A stretch of 64,000 bases of DNA from assembly GCA_004009845.1 (NCBI GenBank), contig RMBW01000015.1, positions 365,989 to 429,988 of the forward strand. The letters are read 5' to 3'. The notes below the pieces were generated by a model. That model worked only from the letters and a program-made list of their open reading frames with translations. It was not told where the DNA came from and did no database searches. The position numbers and the translations under genes were made by a program. The DNA comes from Davidsoniella eucalypti. Taxonomy: Eukaryota; Ascomycota; Sordariomycetes; Microascales; Ceratocystidaceae. Positions 22,685-35,039 of the stretch are shown here, in pieces. How positions within the stretch are numbered: position 1 is the first letter of the stretch; each line of letters opens with the position of its first letter.

Positions 22685-23349
22685 AATGCTGCTTAACCCC
22701 TCCGCGGACCTCGCGATAGTTGTCTCCTTGACCTTCCTCACCCTGAGCACTCTAGTTTTTTTCTCTATGTCTCTACCAACCTGCTAGGTGGACAATGAAG
22801 AAACGAGTTTAGCCAGGCCCATGCGAAATTTGTTATGGTTTTCTGTGTTTGGCTTTTTTAGTTCCAACCTCCATTATAGGGGGATTTTCGAGGACCATTA
22901 GGGTTTATGAACGTTTATCGATCCACTAGGGTCTGACCCACGTGATCCGCATAAAGGTCGAAATAAATAAAACACCGGACCCTTATATCAATAGAATAAG
23001 AGTCGGTTCACAACCATAACGTTCTTTCTCAAATTATGATTTTTAGATCATACATAAACAAATGCTGAACTCAGTCATGGTCAAGGCTAATGATTGGATC
23101 TCAAACCGAGTGTCATTCAAGTGCCATAGTGAATGACAGCAGAAACTCAAGCTATTGCAGAATATCGATTCGGTGCTTCTTCAGAGTCACAACACTTGTG
23201 GTACCTTGATACATACCGACTGGAATTGCGCACTTGGATATGGTTTTGCTGTGCCAGCTCTCCTGTTCATGTATGGACGAACACTTAGGTTGGCTAACTA
23301 TGCTTTCTTCTTGTTTTTCTTTCTGACAAATATAGTGCTTGGCTCGCTC
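22685..23349. mobile_element. 665-bp sequence interrupting repeat X in unit B
   Basis: Repeat X is continuous beside unit A but is split here. The extra segment is bounded by GCTC on both sides (22681-22684 and 23346-23349), like a 4-bp target-site duplication or the product of a deletion at GCTC in the other copy. I see no terminal inverted repeats or coding capacity, so its nature is uncertain. Confidence 0.4.
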
Positions 23350-23570
23350 ATTTGTACTAAGAGAAAACCCAGAAAGTGTCATTGTCTATAAGGGTTATGG
23401 GCCTTGTGGGCTCTTGTTACACTGCCAGAGTAAACTAAATATATGTAGAAAGCGCAGCCTACATTCGGCAACTCAAGACTGACTAACCTGTGTTGATACG
23501 AAGAATGCTTGAACGCTTATTCATGAAAATCGAATTCCTTGTAATTACACAACGTGTTTAGAGAACAACA

Positions 23571-26500
23571 CCCGCATTTCGGTGCATCGCCACATAAGAT
23601 ATGTAAACTACGCCAATGCTTGGGATGTTGGAGATTTGTACTACAAGATGCTCGGTCCACTACTGACGGCCTTGGCTTAACATACATGCATGTACGAGAT
23701 TTTATATTGCCCGCTAGGCCCAACGTTCGCTCAGCCTGCCGTCATGGTGACTTTGGCTTCCAAAAATATAACTAGCCTTGTTCTGCGTCTTTGCACTCTT
23801 CTGTAAAATACCACCTCATGATAATATGCAAGTGGTATACTTATGTGTAACTGCATGAGTACATGCGGAAGAAACGAGGTCAAAGCAGCCACGGCGTAAA
23901 AGATACAATGATCATAGAAAAAACGAGGTAGCCTGGGGGGGGGACTAAAGCCCACGGACATGTTATGTCCACCACTAATTTCCCAAGTCCGACCGTCTCT
24001 CCCTCCCACTTGTCAAAAGAGATCATACCAGATATTGTCACTTATGGTATGTAGAGATGTAGCTGTGACTTGGCCGGCTTTCTTTCCCCATGTTCATCCC
24101 CATGTACGGTTTGGCTTTGTGGCCTTGCTTGTCAGCCAGTCATAAAATTGTGCGCGCGCGGGAAATAAGAAAGAGAAACAAGAGTCACAAGTACAAGCTA
24201 GGTTTAGTTCTCTCTACGTAAACGAGGTTCTTTCTGCTTGGTTTGATTTCTACGAGTGTAGCAGTACAAGCAGCAACATCTGCGAATTGCACTGTATATC
24301 GGCCAACCGACCATCGGGCTTTGCTAAAGTTACCATCAGTTTGCTGATACTCTGCATTTAATTTCTCCCCGTGGGACCTTTTGACTCTGAAGAAGCCTGT
24401 AATACTTGAGCGTCTTACGTTTTTCGGAGTCTTGATTTTTCCTAGGTTCATAGTTGCAAAAATATGGGATTTATCGTTTTATGCCTGCTGGATACACTAA
24501 ACAACTACCGTGATGATTCACTACTACTTATTGTATGAGATCTTCTTCGGTTCGGACGGCTGCTGTGCTTTCTATCGTGATCTGCAGCGTCTGCCAACGT
24601 TTAGGTGCTGCTATTTCAATTTGCTAGGTGAATCGATCAGCTTCTTCCCCATCGAACAAGGATTCCAATATGTCTGGTTAGGTATCTACAGGATGTGATT
24701 TTGTCAGCTCACTATAGAAGGGAGTTCCATGGTTCTAAAAATCCAGACACAGCAAGGCCAAAAGCCAATATCAGCCGTCTTTTAAAGTCATCCAAGGCAT
24801 ATTTGATCCCAATATCGCTTGTTATTGCTAGATTACTAGAATGTCGTCTAATATCTACGCCGGGCCCTTTTGGTCATATGTATAGCTATTTATTCATGCG
24901 ATACTCCGTAGCATTGCAAATATCAACACAGCAAGCTGCGATGAAGCGAAACCAACATAGAAGGGGGCATTAGATGAACGATATGTTGAGGATAGCAGAC
25001 GAACCCTTAGATCAGCACAGATGCAAAATACTATTCATTTTTAAGAGGTATAGTATGCTATCCGTAAGTAATCCAAAGGGATATCTGAGAGCCACTGATT
25101 AGACGCCAGGCCTTTCAACGTAGCAATAGTAATAGCAAAGAAAAAGAACAGCAGGGAAAAGGGTAAAGATAAAAAGTCCCGAGACAACGTTTACTTTTCT
25201 TAGTTAGGTCCGAGGGTGTGCATTATCAGAGTAGTTTTTCCCTCCCCTTGTTGGGTCTGAGAAGGATCCGAAAGGTTCAACGAGCTTAAAAGCCACGCTG
25301 ATATTTATCAGGGATGGGTAGCCAAGGAAAAAAAAGATACAGCTGGACTGCAAAGCTTACACTAAAGCCATCTGTAGATACTGTGCAGTGTATGAGACAG
25401 CTGCTTATCGTATTCAAGAGCCACTTGCCCGTAATAGAAAAGCATGTAGTTTTACTGGTGCGGTGAATCAGGTCGGCAAAACGGAGAGATCGAAAGACCG
25501 TCAGAGTCGTCTTGTTCAAGGTTCCTGCATATATCCAGTTGTATGCAAGTAAGCAATCAAGAGCGCCAAACGAATATCACGAACAGCGAGCTACCCTAAC
25601 GATGATGGCTATTAGTTACATATAGAGCTGGTGCAGAGATTTCTTTATTTATTTACAAGCTTTATTTCTCAAATACAAGACATAACAGCCATGTAATACA
25701 ATTAAAAGGAGAACTCAATGTTCCACTGTCTTGCAGGCTCCTTTCTTTGTTATTCCCGAGTGGAAAGAAAGACAACAATAAAAAAAAAACATGGGCTGGG
25801 ACGAGAGACAAGACCCCTCAAAAGCCAAGTCACTTGATATATACAAGAATCAGCTTTTGGGTCGGCGGCTATATGATGGCTCTATTTCTGGAATATGAAG
25901 CTACCAGACTGTTGCTCATGATAGCAACTCAACTAGCCTGGTCACTGATAATCCATCACCAAACCCTGCCCTAGTTTTGTCGATGGCGCTTCGGAAGATA
26001 CAACTGGCTAGCCCAGATGTGGTACCACTATCTTAGCACAACAAGTCAGCCAGTTTACTCTCACAGCACATCATTTGGCGCATCAACCAAAGTCCAGAAC
26101 CTAGTTGACGTAGCGGAAAAAAGACGACTCACCGTAGCTACTAGTTCCAAAAAAAACAAAGACCATGACGATGAGGAAATTTCCCATCTGCATATCGGGG
26201 TCCCTGGTCCATGGCATGGCAAAGGCCTGCGTCAGTCTAATCTAGCTAGCAATCATTTCTGTAAGCCATGCCAACTGTAAGCCAGGCAGTTATATACATA
26301 TATGAGAAGAACATTGAGACAGGACACAAGAGGCCCTTCACCGGAAATCACTATTGATCAGTGTGCTTGCATTGTATTGCGTTGTATTATACTGTATTGT
26401 ATGCATCATTTCATTGGCACAGAAGCCAGGAAGAGAGTGTAAAAAGAAAGCAAACGTCTTGGTATTCGGCGGCGAGAGGCCCGAGAGAAAGCGTGCGCCA

Positions 26501-29500
26501 CAGCCAAAAATAAACAAAACAAGATTCTGCGCAGCTATCCACTGTAATATCCACTGTAAGTATTAGCCCTAACAGCAGCTTTTGGTTAGCGTTGCTACAT
26601 GTACACAGAAGAGCAAACACCAATATCGGTAACGCACAACCCCCCATTATGGGAAATTTATGTTTTCTACGCTCAGTGCTCTAGTTCCAATATAAGAAAC
26701 TTATACTGTGCCAACTACTAGTAGCACTTTTGATTTTTCTAATTCACTAATCTTAACGAGCCATCTTGTAGCACTCAATAACTTTAGTCCGACTGGTAGA
26801 TAGGGTGATATCATATGTATACTATACAACAATACTAAGTATAGCTCAGGCAATAGGGGCTTGCTGCTCGTCGAGCTGAGAAAGTTACCACTAACGAATA
26901 GCAGTCGCTTTGCCGCATACTGTATGATTTGTGATATTATTCCGGCTCTTAGGCCCCTTACTCAGCATCTAACCGCCTATTGAGTTGATACGCCATATTT
27001 GTAATAAACAAAACAAAAAATACCCCTAGGCCTTTTGTTTTTGTTTTTCTTTCTTCGTCTCCCCTCTAATCTTCAACTGGGCGTTAACACTTAGTTGACA
27101 ATAAACGATAGATCGTAGCGCTAGAAGTCTGCTAGAAACTTCCGGTGTTCTAGCCCACTAGATACTATTGGTTACTTAAGAAACGTCGGGCTATGTAGCT
27201 ACCAAAGGCTAGAAAATACATTACTTCTCTTTACAAAGGCTAACTGCGCCATTCTCGCTTGTTATGGCTTCAGCTTTGTCGATCTTATAAGCTGACCCTG
27301 GTAGCCTTTGTGGTCACAGCTTTGTCAAGTAGAGTTGATATAGCCGCCTCCGTTGATATAACACATGTAGAGTGTCCGTTAGACTATTCAAACATAGTCT
27401 TAGACGTGTTAGTTGCCCGGTGCATTTGTCATTAGTTCGCGATGAAGGCGTGGCGAGACGATCAACCTTCTATCAAGAGCACCTCGTTGGATCGGCGGCC
27501 AAAGTCATCGAGAACTCCCAGCAGGTATAACGCTTCGGATGTGTCGATTACTTCCTGTCAGAGACTTCGTTGTGCCGTTTCCCAGGAGGATAGGGCATGG
27601 AAGACTGTGTGGGAACGACATAATAGTGCTCATGCGTAGTTTTCGTTTTCTTCTTCTTTTGCATGCCGTACCTGTTCTTTGGCTCGGTCCAAGACACTAC
27701 ATGTGTGATCGCTGGGAAAGTATACGATTCCCGATGCTTAACAACTTTCTGGCACTTCTATAGCCAAGCTGTCCGCAAATCAGGGGGAGGGGGAGCTTTG
27801 TATTGTCACGTTCCAGAGTGTCAAGAGAACCATTATCTTGTGATGTTGGTATGCCGGCGCTTTGATACAGATACCTGTATATCCTTCTTCTTCTCGCATT
27901 TCGGCGAACCCAGATAAGCAGCCTAGATAAGTCTAGACCATTCTAGTCTGGCTCTAGAGACTTGTCTATGCAGAAAGTGATCTACAAGCAGCTTATGTAG
28001 ATATACAATATACTTCAACCAGCAATGATTGTCTTGGTGTTTAAACAAAGTGTAGATTGTTTTGTAGGTGCCTGCGTCCCCCCAAGGAAAAGAGGAAGAG
28101 ATCTGCTTGTCCTGATACAAGGACTTAAAAAAATAAAGTAAAATAAAATAAATAAAAGCCCTGTATGGGCTTGTGCTTTTGTACTCAACTTCTTCTGCTT
28201 CTTCTGCTTCTTGCTAGCAAAGTTAGTCTTCTTTTCTTCACCCTGGCCTGTCTCCGTTTCAGTTTCATCCTTCAAGCGCACAAGCAGTTCAAAAAGACTT
28301 TTTTTTTTTCTTTCACTTACACTAACTAGCAAAGTAAGGAATAAGAAGACAGACAAAGAACCAACTAACACAGATACCTAAAAATACAGCGAGTACCTGA
28401 AACGTGGTGTGTGATTTCTACCAACTTTGCCCCCACATCACCGATGACGACCTGAGCGCCGGAATCTAGTTGTACTAGTTGTACTAGTACGTAGAATGTA
28501 GAGTGTAGGCATAGCTTTTGCTAAGCTACCACTTTTGGCTCTTATTCTTGACCACTAGGACGAACCGTAGTTTGTAGCTTTAAGCTCTATCAGTGCTCCT
28601 CTCGCCTGCTTGCAACTAGTCTTCTTCTTTCTGGTGGCTTTTCCCGTGTTCTGATACGTGGGAAATTAGACATGTCAGAGGGATGAGGAAAAAAGCTCGT
28701 ACATAGCTCTGCCTGAACTACAACTTGGCTACTGGATGGCCAAACAAAGCTATATTGCAATGTTTCTTGAAACATATTCGGGTGATGGAAGAAAGAAATG
28801 CCCAAAAGAGAAATTGACAGTAGAAAGGCGAGGCCAAGAACTAAGGTGAGAGCCTTTCCTGTCCATACCCTGCCCATGATCGTCTTTTTTCTCTTCTTTC
28901 GATCAAGCTATCGCTCCACATATATGGTCGTTGACGTAGTATCATGAACAGGGGGATAGTGCGTCTTTTGTATGTGTATAGTAGTAGAAGTAGGCGCCAA
29001 AGAGTAAAACACTGGCCATCTTACCCGGCCGGCTTCCCTCCGTTGATCTTTCCGAAGCGTGAATTAGATACTTTTTTTTCGTATTTTCTATTTTGTTCTT
29101 CTTCTTCTCTTAGCTGCTACCACCCATGGATAGTGCTACCTGTAGTTATCTGGTGTGTCATTGTCAGGAGAAAAGAAGGCTGTGTTTGTTTGAGAATGCC
29201 TTTAGTACGGTACGACCGACTTCATCCGCAAGGAACCATAGTTAGTGCCAGATGGTTCGAGACAAGCGAGAGAGTGGGCAGGGGGATATATGGCTTGGAA
29301 GAGAAGGACACACGAACAAACGTGATATAGTTTCTGATTCCGAGTATCAGGACAGTGATCGAGAAAGCTTTGGGCAGGACTTCACAGTAGGAACAAGTTA
29401 ACCGCAGAGTGAATTATTGGGTAGCGGGATGGACATCTAGAAACCAGTAGGAGACATCAATGACGGTACTTCGGCGATATATACATATACACCTAACTAG

Positions 29501-32500
29501 GACATGCCCTCAGGAACTATACGAAAAGAAAACAAGAAGAAAAAACTAGATATAGGGCGTCAACATCAGCTGAACAGATGGGTGTAATTTCGGAGGATCT
29601 CACCTTGTAAAACTCGTGGCGTTCAGGATCAAGTCTGAGATGAAGAATCTACTAATAGTCGTAGTAGTAGTTTGTTTTCATTTTCTTTTACAGTTCCCTG
29701 ACTACAGATTCGATGGTCGGAATAGTCCGTTGAAGCATAGGTTACACTGTGGAAAGAACAGCCTCTTTAGGGTATATCATCATGGTACGCTATAATTCCC
29801 ATCATTACCCAGCTATCCATTGAGTAGGTTTTTATCAAGCCAAGTATTACTGTAGTTCAATAGCAGGGATTTGTGTACCTATTATCTCGGCTTGCCTCGA
29901 TACATGCAAACACACTGTCTAACAGCAAATAGCAAAAAGGGCAAGATTGGAAAGATCGGTTGGTTCCTGGTTCCTGCATTGACACCACCTGAGGCGGTTT
30001 AAAGAATTAGAGTCTCTCTAAGCCTAAAGTGGGCCATTCTTTCTTGCCACGAGAAGAAGAGGGAGTCTGGGGGTGGGATTCACTGTGATCAGGGGGGGTT
30101 GACTAACCAGATAGTCTTCGGATAGAGGGTTTTTTCTCCTATTGTCTCCATTGTATCTCTTCTTGCTGTAACATTGATAAGTATCTAGCCTAACAGAGAT
30201 ATTTCTCAGAACAAAGAGAAAAAAGAAGACCATGGAGAGGCAGTGCTTGTTTCACATCGCCCACCGCATCGTTGGTAGCATTCGACCTCGCCTGACCAAT
30301 CATGTCACCTAGCCAAGAAAGAAAGAAAAAAAGAAACTCTAGTGACGGGCGTACAGAAGAGAGTCCAAGAGAGGCAACGAACTCAAAAGAGAGAGACCAA
30401 CGAAGCTTACTTTGCCTAGCCGCCCAATATGGCTTTGGCTTTTCCCCTTCTACTGACCCACACCGTCCTTCCGGGACTAGAGCGGTGAATGGTACTGCTA
30501 CATCTCCCTCCAGTTGTACCATGCATTCTTGTTTATTTTGCAACATGGCCGGCCCTTTGGCATTTCGTTTAGGCCACCTAGCGGCGGTTGACACTTTGTG
30601 ACAAACCTGCGGCTAGTACTGGAGCCACTATATGAACAACAATAAGGAAATAAACTATGGCCACAGCTCACTTCCAGTGGCATAGCTTGGACATGGTGTA
30701 TTTCCCCAGGAAGGAAAGAGCCGGCCCATGGGCTACGAAAGCAATATTTCACGATGCTAGGCTGTGCTGTTTACGGGTTTCGTAGGGTTAGCACTTGATA
30801 TATTGACATGTCATGCAGATTTGCGGCATATCATTGCTTTCTGGCTATCGTTTCTAGTTGACGTTTTCCTCTCTTGATCATATTGAAGATCAAACATATA
30901 TAAGCCGCACATATCAAGTCCGCAGTACAAACGCTGGCAGAGTATAGGGTTCGTGCATTGCTGTAAGGCTTCATGTGTCACTTGTGACTAGCTCTATTTA
31001 CTCATACTTCTGGATCGGACAATCGACATATTGTATGTATACATATACAACTAAACGCCGATGTATAATAGAGGCACGGTATCTAGATTTTCTTAAGGCG
31101 ATCTCGGGCGACTCAGCTTTCCAGATCAGTCACAATAATAGACCCTGTGCTAACCCTAACGAATGAGGACATAACAACGGGCTTGTTAGAACACCAAGAC
31201 AAACCAGGCCTCTAAATCTATACGACACAAACATCCCGAAATTAAACGCACCACGGGGATTTTATTTGCCGCTGGAACACAGGATAATTGTATATAATTA
31301 TTGCTTTGTCCGTCTTTTTATTTTATTTTATTTATTTCGGAGACATCGGTGTTTGTTTTTCTTACTTAGCTTCTTTAAAGTAAATTCTCGCTTGCTGAAC
31401 CGTTTCTTTGGTGGGATAAAATGCAACGTTCGTTCTCAGAAGAGCAACTCCAGTAAGCTACATATAATAAGACATCTTTACAAGTGTATTGTTATTGTCT
31501 AGTTAGAGACCATGTGATTTAGCCTGAAGAAGCTTGATCACAAAAAATAACAAAAAAATAACAAAAAAAAAACCCCGGCCGAAATAAAGAAGACGCTGAC
31601 AAAAGAAAGCAAAAGAAAAAAAACCAATAAATTTCGCTTTGGCCAAATTGGTTGGCTGGGAATACACCAAAAAAGTAAGTTTATCGCCTAGACTGTACTT
31701 TGCATGGTTTAAGCGTGACCCAACCTTGGACAAATCAGATCCCAGACTAGAGCATTGTTATTTTTACTCGCTTTTTCTTCCTACAGCGGCTGTTCTCGTC
31801 ACTATCACAGCTTTGGCTGTCTTTGGGGCCTGCATAAGAAGTGAGATGTAAGATGTAGTACGGGTACATGTATACTTAAGTATACAGCGTAGCAGCGGCT
31901 GAGGGGAAGGGGGCAATGGCTGTTGTATTGAAGCACTGGAGCGTTAAAGTATTGGCTTGAGGTGGTTTAGGGGAGGGATAAAGCATAAGGCAGGTTGACA
32001 TCTCAAACATAGCGGAAAAAGAAAACACTGTGTAGCTAGTTCTTCTACGGCTTTCTCGTGCAGAAGCCCTATGGGCCTGGATTGCGCCGATCTATAAGGG
32101 AGGGTAGAGAGTAGAGGGTTAGGGGCAAGTCTAGGCCAACGCTAGAACTGGAGAGACGGCTCAGGTGGGCGAGGGTGCCATGCAAGGAGAAAGAGAACGT
32201 ACTACCAGTCTGCAGGCTATACACTACACATGTATCGACGTGCATAGTGTATAGCGACTAGACGTCTGAATCCGATGGACAAGCAGAGGGGCCGAGAAGA
32301 GCGAGAAACAAGACGAAAGAGGGAGCCCTGCAGGGCGTGGAGATGGGCAGGATATAATGTCAGGGCGTGTAAACATGAATCGGAAGAAGGGGGGGGGGGG
32401 GGGGTGTCGGCCGTTCTGGAGGCTCGCTTCGCATCGACCGCAGTAGAAGGACAAGGACAGGACAGGAAACACACGGTCCCCTTGGGCTATCAAGTGAGTA

Positions 32501-32858
32501 TTGATGTGGAAAAGTACAGTGTAAGTGGGACAGGACTACTGATATCGAGATCGAGATATATAGCGTCGTGAGCTCCCGCTCTGGATCTACTTTCCGTTAC
32601 TTCTCATCCACAAGCTTTTCCTTCTCATCCACCTTCTTCCTCACTCTTCTCTCTCTTGTTGAGTATTCTCTCGTTACCACCAAAGTCCATTCGTTTTGCT
32701 TTGGTCCCTTTTCTCTTTCTCAAGTCTGTTCACTGGTAGAACAGCCTCTCGTACTATACTACTACTTTTCTGCACATCTCTTTTTTGATACTCGCTATCA
32801 CTTACACTCGCTGTACCATCCTCTTTCATTTACACTTTGATATCCACAACTCTACACC
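23571..32858. other. long gene-free region upstream of the adhesin gene
   Basis: About 9.3 kb where open frames are short, AT-rich and without recognisable domains. It contains scattered simple sequence: a G-run near 23936, a CG-alternating run near 24150, CTTCTG repeats near 28190-28215 and a G16 run at 32389-32404. No convincing tRNA or transposon coding remnant was found. The last 300 bp is the CT-rich promoter of the adhesin gene. Confidence 0.5.
32540..32858 (+). promoter_or_regulatory. core promoter and CT-rich leader of the Mad1-like gene
   Basis: A TATATA element near 32556 is followed by almost 280 bp of C/T-dominated sequence up to the ATG at 32859, with a CACC context at the start codon. 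Pyrimidine-rich leaders of this kind are typical of strongly transcribed genes in filamentous fungi. Together with the C-ending codon preference of the gene, this suggests high expression. Confidence 0.5.
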
Positions 32859-35039
32859 ATGAAGACCTCTTCTGTTATTGCGGTGACTGCCGCTCTCCTC
32901 GGCCAGACCTCGGCCACCTGGAACTCCGGCATTTCCTTCACCTGCCCGTCCAACACGGACAACACTTGCACTTCGTCCCAGAAGAGCGGCTTCGACTGGA
33001 GCGACCTTTCCATTGGTAGCTTCAGCTCTTACAATGGCTTTGAATTCAGCGGCTGGACTTGCGGCTCCGGCAAGTCCTCCAAGCGCATGCTCGAGGGCCG
33101 TGGCTCTTCCGGCAAGGTGATCAGCGGCAGCTGCACCAGCTCCAAGTCCACCTCGCCCAAGATCAGCTGCGATGGTGCCACCGTCGAGAAGTTCTCGATC
33201 AGCACCTTCAGCGTCCAGCCGGCCTTTGACTGCGACCTGGAGTTCCACTACGATATGCCTGATGGCCGCACCTGCAAGACTCGCTCGTCCTGCTCCAAGT
33301 ACGGCACGACCGTTCCCAACTCGCAGTGCGGTGGTGCTAAGAACGTCACCATTGTCTACCCCAGCCAGAGCAGCAAGCCTAGCGGCTCCTGCGAGGTTGC
33401 CATTCCCTCGGTCTCGTTCGACTGCAACAGTGCCTCTACTACCATGTCTGCTACTTCGACTACCGTCTACAAGTCGTCGGTCACCTCCAGCAGCTCTACT
33501 CTGAGCACCAAGGTCAAGACCACTGCTGCCTCAACCACTGCTGCCTCGACTACTTCCTCTGCCGAGAAGACCACTGTCTCCAAGACCTCGTCTGCCTCCG
33601 TGACTACTTCTGCCTCGTCTGCCTCCGTGACTACCTCTGCCTCGTCTGCCTCCGTGACTACCTCTGCCTCGTCTGCCTCCGTGACTACCTCTACCTCCTC
33701 TGCTGAGAAGACTACCGAGAAGACCTCGTCTGCCTTGTCCACCACCAGCACCGTTGTCGGGTCTTCGACTATTGTCAAGACCACTGCCTCGCTGAGCACC
33801 TCTTACGGCTCATCCATGTCCACTGTCTACTCTACCACCTCGTCTGTCGTGCCCACCACTGCCACCGTGACCTCGTCCACTTCGTCGCTGCTGTCGACCA
33901 CTGTTGTGACCACCAAGCCCACCGTCGTGACCCAGACTTCCGTCTACGTCACTTCGTTCCTGAGCACCTCCACCATCTTCACCACCTCGGTCAAGACCGT
34001 CACCTCGTGCGGTGCTTCCGTCACTGACTGCCCTGCCGCCTCCAAGACCTCCGTCATGGTCGTCACCGACACCGTTCCTCTGACCACCACCCTGTGCCCC
34101 GTCACCGAGACTCACACCTCGACCACTCTGAAGAGCACCACCGTCGTTGAGACTTCCGGTGTTTCCTCGTATGTCACTGAGACCGTCTCCTCCGTCGTCT
34201 CCACCTCGGCCACCGTCACTGGTGTCACCTCCAGCACCTTCCCTGTCACCACCTCTGCTGTCAGCACCATCCTGGGCTCTACCTCGTCCGTTGTCTCCTC
34301 CACCAAGCTAGTCTCCTCTGCCGTCCCCGTCGGTACTGGTGCCACCACCGTCTCTGCCCCCTACGGCACCGGTGTCTCCACCTCGGCTGCCTCGCCCGTT
34401 CCTACCCTGAACACCCCTGACCTAGTCCCCTCGTGCCTGAACACCTGGATGTTCTCGGTTCCTTGCTCTGGTAACACCGACTACAGCTGCTACTGCACCA
34501 AGGAGGCCTTCATCAACAACGTCTTCTCTTGCATCTACTCCAACGGTGACTCTGACGATATCGTCAGCACTGCTCTGACCTACATCCAGGGTATCTGCGC
34601 TGGCTACACTGACAAGAACCCTGCCGTTGTCACTGGTGTCGACACCATCACCTCCGTCCTGACTGTCACCCAGGGCACCACTGTTGCTGGTCCCTCGACC
34701 GTCGTCACTGTCACTGCCACTGCCACCGTTCCCTGCTCTACCAACGGCACTGTCATTGCCTCGTCCTACACCACCACCGTTGTCACCTCGACTGCCACCA
34801 TCCCCACCGTCGAGTTCGTCACCAGCGCTGGTGAGGTCGCCGTTGTCCCGGCCACCACTGCCCAGACCGGCGGCAAGTCTGTTGCTACCTCCAAGGGTGC
34901 TGGTAGTGCGTCTGGCACTGCTGCTGCCACTGGCACCTCGCCTTCCACCACTGGCGTCCCCGTGACTGCCGGTGCCGGCAAGCTGTCTGGCGCCGGCCTT
35001 GTTGTCGCCGTCCTGGCTGCCTTCGTTGCCGCTCTGTAA
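32859..35039 (+). CDS. MAD1: Mad1-like GPI-anchored adhesin
   Basis: A 726-residue single-exon secreted protein. A signal peptide (MKTSSVIAVTAALLGQTSA, cut near 19) is followed by a Cys-rich N-terminal domain at about 20-190 (WNSGISFTCPS, FEFSGWTCGSGKSS). Then come a very Ser/Thr-rich stalk at about 190-510, a CFEM-like Cys cluster at about 523-590 (PSCLNTWMFSVPCSGNTDYSCYC shortened here to its core SGNTDYSCYC), more Thr/Ser-rich sequence, and a hydrophobic C-terminus (about 705-726) suited to GPI attachment. This order and length match Metarhizium Mad1, which attaches spores to surfaces and affects polarity. The stalk is an obvious O-mannosylation substrate. Codon use is strongly C-ending, unlike the accessory genes nearby. 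Exact orthology needs a search. Confidence 0.75.
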   Translation: MKTSSVIAVTAALLGQTSATWNSGISFTCPSNTDNTCTSSQKSGFDWSDLSIGSFSSYNGFEFSGWTCGSGKSSKRMLEGRGSSGKVISGSCTSSKSTSPKISCDGATVEKFSISTFSVQPAFDCDLEFHYDMPDGRTCKTRSSCSKYGTTVPNSQCGGAKNVTIVYPSQSSKPSGSCEVAIPSVSFDCNSASTTMSATSTTVYKSSVTSSSSTLSTKVKTTAASTTAASTTSSAEKTTVSKTSSASVTTSASSASVTTSASSASVTTSASSASVTTSTSSAEKTTEKTSSALSTTSTVVGSSTIVKTTASLSTSYGSSMSTVYSTTSSVVPTTATVTSSTSSLLSTTVVTTKPTVVTQTSVYVTSFLSTSTIFTTSVKTVTSCGASVTDCPAASKTSVMVVTDTVPLTTTLCPVTETHTSTTLKSTTVVETSGVSSYVTETVSSVVSTSATVTGVTSSTFPVTTSAVSTILGSTSSVVSSTKLVSSAVPVGTGATTVSAPYGTGVSTSAASPVPTLNTPDLVPSCLNTWMFSVPCSGNTDYSCYCTKEAFINNVFSCIYSNGDSDDIVSTALTYIQGICAGYTDKNPAVVTGVDTITSVLTVTQGTTVAGPSTVVTVTATATVPCSTNGTVIASSYTTTVVTSTATIPTVEFVTSAGEVAVVPATTAQTGGKSVATSKGAGSASGTAAATGTSPSTTGVPVTAGAGKLSGAGLVVAVLAAFVAAL
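33594..33701 (+). repeat. four tandem 27-bp units in the adhesin stalk
   Basis: Four direct units at 33594, 33621, 33648 and 33675 encode nine-residue ASVTTSASS-type steps. The first three are nearly identical and the last has diverged (STSSAE). In-frame repeats like this can expand or contract and change stalk length. Confidence 0.85.

Larger units (their letters stand above)
19110..23570. repeat. tandem direct duplication, unit B
   Basis: Second unit of the duplication: gene copy B, its 5' flank including the TAGGCAGCAAT palindrome (21941-22008), about 180 bp without match in unit A, and repeat X split by 665 bp of extra sequence. Confidence 0.75.

Noticed and set aside
30190..30594. 134-codon minus-strand frame in the gene desert
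   Set aside because: It has no family signature, the composition is like surrounding noncoding DNA, and an equal-sized frame lies on the other strand.
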